From Idiomarina xiamenensis 10-D-4 (GTDB lineage Bacteria; Pseudomonadota; Gammaproteobacteria; Enterobacterales; Alteromonadaceae), in assembly GCF_000299895.1 (NCBI RefSeq), contig NZ_AMRG01000013.1, positions 1-64,000 on the forward strand: 64,000 nt of DNA. The letters run 5' to 3'. Numbering within the stretch: the stretch's first letter is position 1; the number at the start of each line of letters is the position of its first letter. This document shows, in pieces, positions 1 through 8,060 of the stretch. Under the pieces are notes generated by a model, which had not been told where the DNA came from, ran no database searches, and saw nothing but the letters and a program-made list of their open reading frames with translations. The position numbers and the translations under genes are program-made.

Positions 1-861
1 AGTGGGTATTTCTTTAGTAAGCTATGGAAAGCCATCAAACCCGTTATCGGTGCTGTCGTGGTAGCGGTGGCATCAATTTATTGCCCAGCTTGTGGCAGCT
101 ATTTTGCGAGCTCGTGGTACGGAGCAGCAACGGCCGGTGCCATAGCGGGTGGAATTAGTGCGGGGGTGAATGGCGGCAACGTCTTTACCGGGGCGCTCAG
201 GGGCGCAGTTTTAGGTGGTGCCACCGGTTTCAGCGGTGATAGTCTGTTTGAGCAGTTTATGGGAATGGCAGCGCAAGTCGCGTTAAGACAACAATTTGGA
301 CACAGTTTTAGAGCCGCCGGGTCGGGTTATGACACTCACCGCTCACCGGAACGATACTATGCGGGTGCCATATTGGGTAGTACTGTTTCTCACGTTAGTG
401 GTAACAAGTTTGCTAACGGTGCGCATAGCGATGCGTTTTCACGGATGTTTAATAATAAGCCTAAGTCTAATGAGCGATTTTCTCAAGCAACTGAAAAGGG
501 TAGGTGGATAAAAGTTGCTGAATTAGTCGGCGAAGGAAAAAGTATTACGGTTAGGTTAGGTCGGAAAATTAAAATTGTAGGTGGAGATGATAAAGCATCA
601 GCGCATTTGAATCATGTAGCTTATCAGTTGACTTATACTGAAATTGATTCAACTGGAAAACCTCTTGCGGGTATTTATCCAACATATCGCGGAGTTTTAT
701 CCGCAGCAGCGTTTAATTCTGTTTCAACAGATAGAGTTTATGACCTTTATGGTCCATATGACGCGATCTTTGATTGGACATTGAGTACAAAATATTTAGC
801 GAAAAGCTGCGATAACTGCGGTAATCCAATGATCAGCATTTATGAGTGGAGAGTTGAATAG
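1..861 (+). CDS. Rhs/YD-repeat polymorphic toxin, C-terminal part (5' end outside window)
   Basis: The reading frame is open from base 1, so only the last 286 residues are seen. The first ~80 are rich in Gly and Ala, as in Rhs proteins just before the variable tip. A pretoxin-like stretch follows (KFANGA at 136-141, AFSRMFNN ending at 152), which in Rhs/YD proteins marks where the core ends and the toxin begins. The last ~134 residues would be the toxin domain; it has a CxxC (CDNC) near its end and matches no toxin family I recognise. Its DNA is more A+T-rich than the core part. The stop overlaps the start of the next gene by one base, as in toxin/immunity pairs. Being an Rhs end is well supported; toxicity and target are inferred. 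Confidence 0.75.
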   Translation, partial: SGYFFSKLWKAIKPVIGAVVVAVASIYCPACGSYFASSWYGAATAGAIAGGISAGVNGGNVFTGALRGAVLGGATGFSGDSLFEQFMGMAAQVALRQQFGHSFRAAGSGYDTHRSPERYYAGAILGSTVSHVSGNKFANGAHSDAFSRMFNNKPKSNERFSQATEKGRWIKVAELVGEGKSITVRLGRKIKIVGGDDKASAHLNHVAYQLTYTEIDSTGKPLAGIYPTYRGVLSAAAFNSVSTDRVYDLYGPYDAIFDWTLSTKYLAKSCDNCGNPMISIYEWRVE

Positions 862-1268
862 TGTTTCGTTTTACACTTTTTTTGTTTTTTTTAATTGGGT
901 TGAATTCTTGTGGAACAGACGCGAGATATACTCGTTCTGAATGTATAGTTCGAGTTAATATTGATTGGACGGGAACCCCCTTAGGAAAAAAAGAAGAGTT
1001 AATTGAAAGTATTACAAAAGCGATTAGGAATGCGCCTAATATGGGCTCTAATAAAGTTCCTATGGACTTTACAATTCAAGGGCAGAGTCGAGAATATATT
1101 TATTATCAATATAGTACCGACTGTGAAAACAGGTTTGAGAATACGGAAGCGTTGCTGGAGTTTGCTCGAGAACGTGTCAAAAGCCCCCCTTACCTCTCGG
1201 TAGATAAAAATAACTATGAACCAGGGAGCGATACTATTCGAGTATCAGGCCCATCATGGATAGATTAA
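861..1268 (+). CDS. probable immunity lipoprotein for the upstream Rhs toxin
   Basis: A 135-residue protein starting at a GTG that overlaps the stop of the toxin gene. Residues 1-17 form a lipoprotein signal peptide with a lipobox ending in LNSC, so the mature protein should be lipid-anchored at Cys17 on the periplasmic side. Two further cysteines (SEC, STDC) could form a disulfide there. The gene is A+T-rich like the toxin tip and unlike the genes after 1320. No family is recognised. Position, size and overlap suggest the cognate immunity protein; a periplasmic lipoprotein would fit a toxin that acts in the periplasm or at the membrane. The role is inferred from context only. Confidence 0.6.
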   Translation: MFRFTLFLFFLIGLNSCGTDARYTRSECIVRVNIDWTGTPLGKKEELIESITKAIRNAPNMGSNKVPMDFTIQGQSREYIYYQYSTDCENRFENTEALLEFARERVKSPPYLSVDKNNYEPGSDTIRVSGPSWID

Positions 1269-1321
1269 ACTAGAGGTACTTTCAATTAGAGTAAAAGATA
1301 GTTTTGTAGAATCAAATAATA

Positions 1322-1915
1322 ATGCCCAGACAAACCTGCCAAAGCTGTTATTTTCCCAGCGTGGCCTGCGTATGTGCGCAGGTGACGCGCGTGAGTCATC
1401 GTATTGAGGTGGTGGTGTTGCAGCATCCGGCCGAGCGGCGGGCGGCAAAGAATACGGCGCGCTTGTTAGGTTTATCGTTGCAGCGTTATCGCTGTTATTG
1501 CGGCGAGTCAGCGGCGGACTTTGCAGAATTACAACAAGAATTACAACAACAGCCACTCTCGACTGAGTCATCTGCTAATCAGCATTTAACCACGGCGGTG
1601 CTTTACCCCAGCGCGACCGCGCAAGCAACACATACCCTGGCGCAAACGCACGCTATCAAGCGTTTGATTTTGCTCGACGCCACGTGGCGCAAGGCTTATA
1701 AAATGTGGCAGTTAAACCCGTGGCTACAACAGTTGCCGGCGCTTACGCTGGCCGCCGGTCGAACCAGTGCCTATCCCCGTAAAGCTGCTCATGCGCAGCA
1801 GTTATCGACTTTAGAAGCCTGTGCTTATGCGCTGCACGATTTGGAACAACTTGCGCCAGAGCCGTTGTTAGCACTGCAACGCCAGCGTATGCAAGCGCTG
1901 GTTAAGACAGAATAA
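1322..1915 (+). CDS. tapT: tRNA-uridine aminocarboxypropyltransferase (DTW-domain protein)
   Basis: A 197-residue DTW-domain protein. The family transfers the 3-amino-3-carboxypropyl group of S-adenosylmethionine to a uridine of tRNA (acp3U; E. coli YfiP/TapT modifies U47). The signature is LLDATW at residues 117-122, followed by a basic helix and by TSAYPRK. Four N-terminal cysteines (6, 9, 16, 18) resemble the zinc-binding cysteines of the family. Length is a little short of E. coli TapT. It ends 3 bp before the convergent ltaE and has no operon partner. Normal base composition resumes here after the A+T-rich toxin module. Confidence 0.88.
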   Translation: MPRQTCQSCYFPSVACVCAQVTRVSHRIEVVVLQHPAERRAAKNTARLLGLSLQRYRCYCGESAADFAELQQELQQQPLSTESSANQHLTTAVLYPSATAQATHTLAQTHAIKRLILLDATWRKAYKMWQLNPWLQQLPALTLAAGRTSAYPRKAAHAQQLSTLEACAYALHDLEQLAPEPLLALQRQRMQALVKTE

Positions 1916-1918
1916 ATG

Positions 1919-2935
1919 CTAATCCGAAAGCGCTTTAAACGCCGTAATTGTGGTGTCGATATCGGCGCCGTTAATATCCAAATGAGTGACTAAACGCATC
2001 CGCTGACTGGCGGGTACAAGAATGCCCTGAGCGGCTAATTGCTGTTGTGCTTGCTGTGCCCGTTCAGCGTCATGAAAGCGCAAATACACCATATTGGTTT
2101 GCACCGATTCGACGCTAAATAGCGGGTGCTGTTGTAAGCCTTCGGCAAGCTGTTGCGCATGGTCGTGGTCGTCTTGTAGGCGGTCAATGTGGTGATCGAT
2201 AGCGTAATTGATGGCGGCCGCCAATATACCGGCTTGACGCATACCGCCACCGACCATTTTGCGCAGTCGTCTGGCTTTGGCGATTAACGCCGGTGAAGCG
2301 CATAACAGCGAACCTACCGGTGCACCTAAGCCCTTAGAGAAGCACACCGATACGCTATCAAACGGCTGGCATAAGGTTGCGGCATCGCTGCCACTTGCTA
2401 CCACCGCGTTAAACAGCCGCGCGCCGTCTAAGTGCATGGCTAAGCCATGACGATCCGCTACTGCCCGTGCTGCTAACATAAAATCTTGCTCGATGACTTT
2501 GCCGGTATGGGTATTTTCCAGCGCCAATAGCCGCGTGCGGGGAAAATGAGGGTCATCAGGTTTAATACGTGCTGCGACAGTGGCTAAATCTAAGCTGCCG
2601 TCGCTTTCAACCTCGATGGTTTGTGCTACCACGCTACCTAATACTGAAGCCCCGCCTGCCTCATAGCGATAGGTGTGATATTCCTGACCGACGATAAATT
2701 CGTCGCCGCGTTCGCAGTGTGCCAAAAGCCCTAACAAGTTGCTTTGCGTGCCGCTGCTGCAAAATAATGCCGCCGGTTTACCCAACAAGTCAGCCACGCG
2801 TTGTTCCAGCGCATTGACGCTAGGGTCTTCGCTATAGACATCGTCACCGACCATGGCTGTCGCCATGGCATCGCGCATAGCAGCGCTGGGTCGGGTCACC
2901 GTATCACTACGAAAATCGATAGCTCGAGCGCTCAT
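1919..2935 (-). CDS. ltaE: low-specificity L-threonine aldolase
   Basis: A PLP enzyme of 338 residues that cleaves L-threonine and L-allo-threonine to glycine and acetaldehyde. The N-terminus FRSDTVTRPS is typical, and SKGLGAPVGS carries the Schiff-base lysine (about residue 201). The start is the ATG at 2935 because AAGGAAG lies at the right distance before it; the frame is open to 2986 but those extra 17 residues do not resemble the family. With the dehydratase at 6.8 kb and tdh/kbl at 56 kb, this is one of three threonine-degrading routes in the window. Confidence 0.94.
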   Translation of the reverse strand: MSARAIDFRSDTVTRPSAAMRDAMATAMVGDDVYSEDPSVNALEQRVADLLGKPAALFCSSGTQSNLLGLLAHCERGDEFIVGQEYHTYRYEAGGASVLGSVVAQTIEVESDGSLDLATVAARIKPDDPHFPRTRLLALENTHTGKVIEQDFMLAARAVADRHGLAMHLDGARLFNAVVASGSDAATLCQPFDSVSVCFSKGLGAPVGSLLCASPALIAKARRLRKMVGGGMRQAGILAAAINYAIDHHIDRLQDDHDHAQQLAEGLQQHPLFSVESVQTNMVYLRFHDAERAQQAQQQLAAQGILVPASQRMRLVTHLDINGADIDTTITAFKALSD

Positions 2936-2967
2936 GGTTAGCTTCCTTTGGTCAAAAAAACAGTGAC

Positions 2968-3550
2968 TTATTCTTGGTAACCCCAAGCCTTGGGTGGTAA
3001 CTCGACCGGCTCGGTTAAATCAAAGCGGATCTCGAACTCGCGATTGGGGCGCGTCAGTTTATAACTAAACTCGCTTTCATCAATAAAAGTCAGCGTCCAA
3101 ACGTTATCGACAGAGGCTGCTAAACCATGTTCACGAAATAGCGCTTGGCTAGCCTGATCGACAGGAAACGCTTGTTGATGGCTGCTGCCTTTATCGGCGG
3201 TTTGACTCGTCGGGGCTGCCGTCTTCATGAACATGCACATGTTGTAACGAAAGCTGGTCATCTAGGCGTGTGATCACCCAAGTCCGAGAGCGGTCATCAC
3301 CGACGTGTAAGGGAATTTCAATCTGTTGCGCACTGCAATTACGCACATGCATGATGATCCGTGACGATGCCCAAGCGGTATCTTGCAAGTTGTCGCTGAC
3401 CACTTGACCGACATAAGCTTTGCCACAATGCTTGGCTAGCTGGGTCATAAAATGATCCTGGGGTGTATTTTTGGGCTGACAAGCACTTAGCAACATAGCT
3501 GATAAGCCGATACATAAAATGCCAACATAGCGACGGGGTAGCGCAAACAT
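2968..3550 (-). pseudogene. lipoprotein gene interrupted by a frameshift
   Basis: Two overlapping frames together give one protein. The upstream frame (3550 to 3191) begins with a lipoprotein signal peptide (LLSAC, Cys24) and continues to EDGSPDE before running out of frame. The second frame (from about 3205 to 2968) continues with TADKGSSHQQAFPVD and ends in PPKAWGYQE. From memory, a conserved family of small proteobacterial secreted proteins has both halves joined, with a His-rich EDGSPD stretch in the middle and a PP.(P/A)WG end. Moving from the first to the second frame needs a +1 shift near 3205, and a few residues seem missing at the joint, so a small deletion is possible as well as a sequencing error. 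Function unknown. Confidence 0.7.
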
Positions 3551-3743
3551 GGTGTGTTATCCTATTAGCCATCAAGGGGCTTAAGATTGCCATAGAATCA
3601 GCGCCGTTAATAGTCGCCTATAACCGAATTGCATGAGCTATGCTGAGCCGAGGTTGTCGGCGCCGGTCTGGTTCGAGATAATAGCCTCAACATTGTCAGA
3701 TAACTGCAACAGTCGCCTACGTTTAGTGCAGGTTAGGCATTAA

Positions 3744-4736
3744 ATGTATCGCCAACAAAGTGATGGACCCATGAAAGTATTTAACAACGTATTGGAAATG
3801 ATTGGCCAAACGCCGATGGTGAAAGTTTCGAACATCGATACCGGCCCTTGCGAACTTTATTTAAAACTCGAGTTGATGAATCCGGGTGGTTCGATCAAAG
3901 ACCGTATTGCGGTGAGTATGATCGAAGCCGCCGAGCAGCAGGGCAAATTAAAGCCCGGTATGACGATTATTGAAGCCACTGCGGGTAATACCGGTCTAGG
4001 TTTAGCGTTAGTCGCGGCCAGTAAAGGTTACCCGTTGCGCATCGTCATGCCTGACAAAATGAGCCAAGAGAAGGTCAATAATCTGCGTGCGATGGGTGCC
4101 GAGGTGATGATGACTCGCTCCGACGTGCAAAAAGGCCATCCAGAATATTACCAAGATATGGCGGCACGACTAGCCGAAGAAAACGGTTGGTACTACGTCA
4201 ATCAGTTCGCTAACGACGCCAACGTTGCGGCTCATTACAACACTACTGGACCTGAGATTTGGCAACAAATGGATGGTAACTTAGACGCGTTTGTTTGTGG
4301 TGTTGGTTCGGGCGGTACGCTGACCGGTATCGGTCGCTATTTACGCGAGCAACGTGACGATATTGACTTAGTACTGGCCGACCCGGCCGGGTCAATTTTA
4401 GAGCCACTGGTCAATCGCAACGAGCAAGTGGAAGCTGGCAGTTGGTTGGCAGAGGGAATCGGTGAAGATTTTGTGCCGAGCATTTGTGATATCCAGTTAG
4501 CCAATAAAGCTTATGCCATCAGCGACAAAGAGGGTATGCAAACTGCCCGTATGTTGTTGGAAAAAGAGGGTGTGATGGTTGGCTCATCAAGTGGCACACT
4601 GATTGCTGCGGCGCTGCAATACTGTCGTCAGCAAAGCGAAGCCAAGCGGGTGGTGACCCTGGCTTGTGATACTGGTAACCGTTACCTGTCGAAGTTATTT
4701 AACGACGAGTGGATGCGCTCGAATAATTTGCTGTAA
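3744..4736 (+). CDS. PLP-dependent cysteine synthase/cystathionine beta-synthase family enzyme
   Basis: A fold-type II PLP enzyme of 330 residues. Lys52 in NPGGSIKDR is the Schiff-base lysine, TAGNTG binds the substrate carboxylate, and GSGGTLTG binds the PLP phosphate. It has no C-terminal CBS-domain pair. Sequence alone does not separate O-acetylserine sulfhydrylase from cystathionine beta-synthase, but the next gene is a cystathionine gamma-lyase/synthase 24 bp downstream, which favours homocysteine plus serine to cystathionine (reverse transsulfuration). The start at 3744 has an AGG six bases upstream; the ATG at 3771 (MKVFNNVLE) matches the family N-terminus better and may be the true start. 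Confidence 0.88.
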   Translation: MYRQQSDGPMKVFNNVLEMIGQTPMVKVSNIDTGPCELYLKLELMNPGGSIKDRIAVSMIEAAEQQGKLKPGMTIIEATAGNTGLGLALVAASKGYPLRIVMPDKMSQEKVNNLRAMGAEVMMTRSDVQKGHPEYYQDMAARLAEENGWYYVNQFANDANVAAHYNTTGPEIWQQMDGNLDAFVCGVGSGGTLTGIGRYLREQRDDIDLVLADPAGSILEPLVNRNEQVEAGSWLAEGIGEDFVPSICDIQLANKAYAISDKEGMQTARMLLEKEGVMVGSSSGTLIAAALQYCRQQSEAKRVVTLACDTGNRYLSKLFNDEWMRSNNLL

Positions 4737-4760
4737 TTCAACGTGTTTAAGGGTACGACA

Positions 4761-5921
4761 ATGGCTAATAAATCGATGAAATTTGCCACTAAGGCAATCC
4801 ACGGCGGTCAGTCGCCAGAGCCGGTAACCGGTGCGGTGATGCCACCCATTTTTACCAGCTCGACCTATGCACAAGAAAGCCCAGGTCAGCATAAGGGCTT
4901 TGAATACTCGCGCTCGCACAATCCCACTCGTTTTGCTTGGGAGCGTGCGGTTGCAAGCCTTGAGGGTGGCAAACAGGGCTTGGCTTTTGCTTCGGGGATG
5001 GCGGCAACATCGACCATTCTGGAACTGCTCGATCACGGCGATCACGTGGTCGCTATGGACGACTTATATGGTGGCAGTTTCCGTTTATTCGATAAAGTGC
5101 GTAAGCGTTCGGCGGGTTTGCAATTTGATTACGTCGATTTAGCCGATATTGACGCGGTGAGTGCGACGGTCACCGAGAGCACCAAAATGATTTGGGTGGA
5201 AACGCCCAGTAATCCAATGTTGAAGCTGGTCGATATCGAAGCCATTGTCAAACTGGCTAAGCCAAAGGGCATCATCGTTGTTGTTGATAACACCTTCGCC
5301 ACGCCGTTTAATCAATTGCCATTGGCGTTGGGTGCCGACATTGTCATGCACTCGGCGACCAAATACTTAAACGGTCACTCAGACATGGTTGGCGGTATTG
5401 CCGTGGTTGGCGATAACGACGACTTAGTTGAGCGCATGTTATTTTTGCAAAACTCGGTGGGTGCGGTTGCTGGTCCTTTTGATAGCTATTTAGCCTTACG
5501 TGGCGTTAAAACCTTAGCTTTGCGTATGCGTCATCACAACCAAGCGGCGCTAGAGCTAGCACAATGGCTCGAACAACACCCGCAAGTCGAAAAAGTGATT
5601 TATCCGGGCTTGCCCAGCCATCCACAGCACGAGCTGGCAAAACGTCAGATGAGCGGTTTTGGTGGTATGATTTCGATTAACTTGAAAGGCGACTTAGCAA
5701 AAGCTCGACGCTTTTTAGAGTCGGTAGAAATTTTTGCCTTGGCGGAGAGCTTAGGCGGGGTCGAATCCTTGATTGAACATCCAGCGATCATGACTCATGC
5801 CTCGGTACCAGCCGAAAACCGCGCGAAGTTAGGTATTGCTGATAATTTCGTGCGTATTTCGGTCGGTATTGAAGATCTCGACGATCTGAAAGCCGATCTG
5901 GATCAAGCGTTAAACGCCTAA
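4761..5921 (+). CDS. cystathionine gamma-lyase/gamma-synthase family PLP enzyme
   Basis: A Cys/Met-metabolism PLP enzyme of 386 residues. The Schiff-base lysine is in HSATKYLNGHSD (about residue 201), YSRSHNPTR carries phosphate-binding residues, and GLAFASGMAA is also typical. It probably cleaves cystathionine to cysteine, ammonia and 2-oxobutyrate, in operon with the preceding synthase; gamma-synthase activity cannot be excluded. The ATG at 4761 is chosen because AAGGG lies seven bases upstream; a GTG at 4743 in frame has no such signal. A strong terminator follows at 5952. Confidence 0.9.
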   Translation: MANKSMKFATKAIHGGQSPEPVTGAVMPPIFTSSTYAQESPGQHKGFEYSRSHNPTRFAWERAVASLEGGKQGLAFASGMAATSTILELLDHGDHVVAMDDLYGGSFRLFDKVRKRSAGLQFDYVDLADIDAVSATVTESTKMIWVETPSNPMLKLVDIEAIVKLAKPKGIIVVVDNTFATPFNQLPLALGADIVMHSATKYLNGHSDMVGGIAVVGDNDDLVERMLFLQNSVGAVAGPFDSYLALRGVKTLALRMRHHNQAALELAQWLEQHPQVEKVIYPGLPSHPQHELAKRQMSGFGGMISINLKGDLAKARRFLESVEIFALAESLGGVESLIEHPAIMTHASVPAENRAKLGIADNFVRISVGIEDLDDLKADLDQALNA

Positions 5922-5951
5922 AATAGCTCAAAAAACCAGCAGGTAAAATTG

Positions 5952-5980
5952 AGCCCGACCTCGAGTCGGGCTTTTTTATT
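5952..5980 (+). terminator. rho-independent terminator of the transsulfuration operon
   Basis: The stem GCCCGAC/GTCGGGC (5953-5959 with 5965-5971) around a five-base loop is followed by six T. It lies 31 bp after the stop of the cystathionine lyase-like gene. Confidence 0.9.
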
Positions 5981-6120
5981 TTTATAAATCAGTTATCTAA
6001 ACACTTTTTTACAATTCGGTCATAATTGAGTAGGCTTATAGCATAAGCATCTAGCATAAAAAAATCGCACCCAGTGCGTGTATAACAACAACCCTGTTTT
6101 ACAGGAAGGAAGGTCATGCT

Positions 6121-6327
6121 ATGAGTCTGTTAATTCTACAGAGCCTGCTTGCCGCACTGATGTTTTATGTGCTGGCCGGACAGTATCAGCGACAGCCGTT
6201 ATGGGGCTTGTTAATGGTGCTATTCAGTGGTTTCGTACCGCCATTAAATTGGGCCATCGTGTTAATCGCGGTCGGTGTGCGGTTATGGAAACGCCAAGAA
6301 GCCTTAGCGACTGATTCGGTGCGTTAA
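6121..6327 (+). CDS. small inner-membrane protein, 68 aa
   Basis: A 68-residue hydrophobic protein with two predicted membrane helices (about 3-20 and 28-52) and a short charged C-terminal tail. A strong ribosome binding site, GGAAGGAAGG, stands seven bases before the ATG. It lies 24 bp upstream of the VOC gene on the same strand, so the two may be cotranscribed. No family recognised. Confidence 0.65.
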   Translation: MSLLILQSLLAALMFYVLAGQYQRQPLWGLLMVLFSGFVPPLNWAIVLIAVGVRLWKRQEALATDSVR

Positions 6328-6351
6328 GCTGTTACAACCGAGTGGTAACTG

Positions 6352-6789
6352 ATGACAACTGAACACGCTGCCTTACAACCTTTTCACCTTGCCGTAGCTG
6401 TGGATTGCTTGCATAAGGCGCGTGAATTTTACGGCCAGTTATTAGGCTTATCTGAAGGACGCAGCAGCGATCACTGGATCGACTGGGATTTTTGGGGACA
6501 CCAGTTTGTTACCCATTTAGCACCTGAGTTAGCCGGCCAATTACAACATAATCAGGTTGATGACCACGCGGTGCCGGTGCCGCACTTTGGCGTGGTACTG
6601 AGCTGGCAAGATTGGCATCAATTAGCCGACCGTTTACGCCACGCCCCGATTAAATTTGTTATCGAACCCTACATTCGTTTTCGTGGTTTGCCGGGTGAGC
6701 AGGCGACTATGTTTTTCCATGATCCGGCTGGTAATGCGTTGGAGTTCAAAGCGTTTCAAGATCCCGCACAGTTATTTGCAAAACAGTAA
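6352..6789 (+). CDS. VOC (glyoxalase/dioxygenase superfamily) protein
   Basis: A 145-residue single-domain vicinal-oxygen-chelate protein. It starts with PFHLAVAV followed by [14 protein letters not shown], the usual first strand and helix, and ends with the metal-site strand of the type [12 protein letters not shown]. The likely metal ligands are His17, a central His and the Glu of LEFK. These proteins include small dioxygenases, lyases and resistance proteins; the substrate cannot be told. The stop touches the stop of the convergent dehydratase gene with no base between. Confidence 0.82.
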   Translation: MTTEHAALQPFHLAVAVDCLHKAREFYGQLLGLSEGRSSDHWIDWDFWGHQFVTHLAPELAGQLQHNQVDDHAVPVPHFGVVLSWQDWHQLADRLRHAPIKFVIEPYIRFRGLPGEQATMFFHDPAGNALEFKAFQDPAQLFAKQ

Positions 6790-7728
6790 CTAATGCCAAG
6801 GTAAGCGTTTCAGATCGACATTCCCCCCGCTTAAGATGATCCCGACCTGGCGCCCTGAAAAATACTCAGGATAAGCCAGAACTGCCGCAAGCGTGATGGC
6901 TGAAGAAGGCTCCACCACCATTTTTAAGTGTAGCCACAGCAACTGCATGGCGTCGATAACTTGTTCATCGTCGACTAACAGCACCCTATCTAAACCGGCT
7001 TGTAAGATAGTAAACGTATGTTCGCCCAAACTGGTGAGCAAACCATCACAGACACTTTCTGGTGGGCGCGCCGGTTGCAGTTGTCCGCTGCGTAATGATT
7101 GATAAGCATCGTCGGCGTTGGCGGGTTCGGCACCGATAACCTGCTCAATACCCAAACTACGGGCGACACGCACAGTACCACTGAGCAAACCGCCGCCACC
7201 TAACGGCGCCAATAGGGTATCTAACTGAGGTTGTTGCTGACAGAGTTCCCAAGCGGCAGTTGCTTGGCCCTGAATGATATGCGCGTGGTTATAGGGTGGG
7301 ATCAAGGTACCCGGTTGCTGTTGCCGCGCGTTGATGAATTGCTCGCGCGCGGCCATACCGGGCGCTATTTCAGTGATGTGCTGACAATAACGGGCAATAT
7401 TGTCTTTTTTAACTTGGGGCGCGTTGTTTGGCACCGCGACCTGTACCGGGATAGCTAATAATTGACCTGCACAAGCCAGTGCTGCACCATGATTACCCGA
7501 TGAGACGGTAAAGACACCCTGCTGCCGTTGTTGCTGGCTAAGTTGCAGTAGCGCGTTACAGGCGCCGCGAAACTTGAACGCGCCGGTACGTTGCAGGTTT
7601 TCGCATTTAAACCATAGCTGTGCGCCGCTTAAGGCATCTAAATAGTCGTTACGTAAACAAGGTGTCAGCACATGATAGGGCGCCAATCGCTGGGCTGCTT
7701 GTTGAATATCTTGATGTTGCCAATCCAT
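6790..7728 (-). CDS. threonine/serine dehydratase (serine racemase-like PLP enzyme)
   Basis: A 312-residue fold-type II PLP enzyme. Lys52 in TGAFKFRGA is the Schiff-base lysine, SSGNHG binds the carboxylate and GGGGLLSG binds phosphate. It is catalytic domain only, with no ACT-like regulatory domain, as in catabolic threonine dehydratase and serine racemase. The expected reaction is threonine to 2-oxobutyrate (or serine to pyruvate) plus ammonia. A cluster of TGACCA/TGGTCA half-sites lies 65-115 bp upstream of its start (7794-7842) and may be its operator. Confidence 0.88.
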   Translation of the reverse strand: MDWQHQDIQQAAQRLAPYHVLTPCLRNDYLDALSGAQLWFKCENLQRTGAFKFRGACNALLQLSQQQRQQGVFTVSSGNHGAALACAGQLLAIPVQVAVPNNAPQVKKDNIARYCQHITEIAPGMAAREQFINARQQQPGTLIPPYNHAHIIQGQATAAWELCQQQPQLDTLLAPLGGGGLLSGTVRVARSLGIEQVIGAEPANADDAYQSLRSGQLQPARPPESVCDGLLTSLGEHTFTILQAGLDRVLLVDDEQVIDAMQLLWLHLKMVVEPSSAITLAAVLAYPEYFSGRQVGIILSGGNVDLKRLPWH

Positions 7729-8060
7729 GCTGTTACCTCATGCTGGTTGCGTAAATGCTTAAAACCGCGAGTTGCTGCAATGATAACGAGTAGTGACCAT
7801 TAGTAGTGACCACTGGTCAGTAACTTAACTGAACCGTGGTCAGAATATTATTGCTCGCGATGGCCGCATACATTGCTATTAAAATACCTGAAAATAGCTT
7901 GTGATTTTACTTTAACTGCTTGAAGTTAAATAAGGGTTTCGTAAATGCGCTCGGCTACTTTATCATAGTGACTGGCTGGGTAGATTAATGCTACCCATAG
8001 CGTCGTCATGCGTAACAACGCATGACCCTCTATCGCGATAACGTTTGGAAATAATGCTCT
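7729..8060. promoter_or_regulatory. divergent intergenic region with repeated TGACCA/TGGTCA sites
   Basis: This 332-bp region separates the dehydratase gene from yhgN; no gene is seen in it. TGACCA occurs at 7794-7799 and 7807-7812 and its complement TGGTCA at 7814-7819 and 7837-7842. The inner two form a perfect 13-bp palindrome with a one-base centre. The arrangement looks like a regulator-binding cluster; the protein is unknown. Confidence 0.4.
8005..8026. repeat. 9-bp perfect inverted repeat before yhgN
   Basis: GTCATGCGT and ACGCATGAC are separated by four bases, 35 bp before the yhgN start. There is no T-run, so it is more likely an operator or a leader hairpin than a terminator. Confidence 0.35.

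Noticed and set aside
2968-3550. Two overlapping independent genes on the minus strand
   Set aside because: The start of the downstream frame lies within the upstream coding region without a ribosome binding site, and the halves complement each other as one lipoprotein.
6078-6314. Frame of 78 residues over the small membrane protein at 6121
   Set aside because: The 6121 frame has the strong GGAAGG signal and sensible membrane helices; the other does not.
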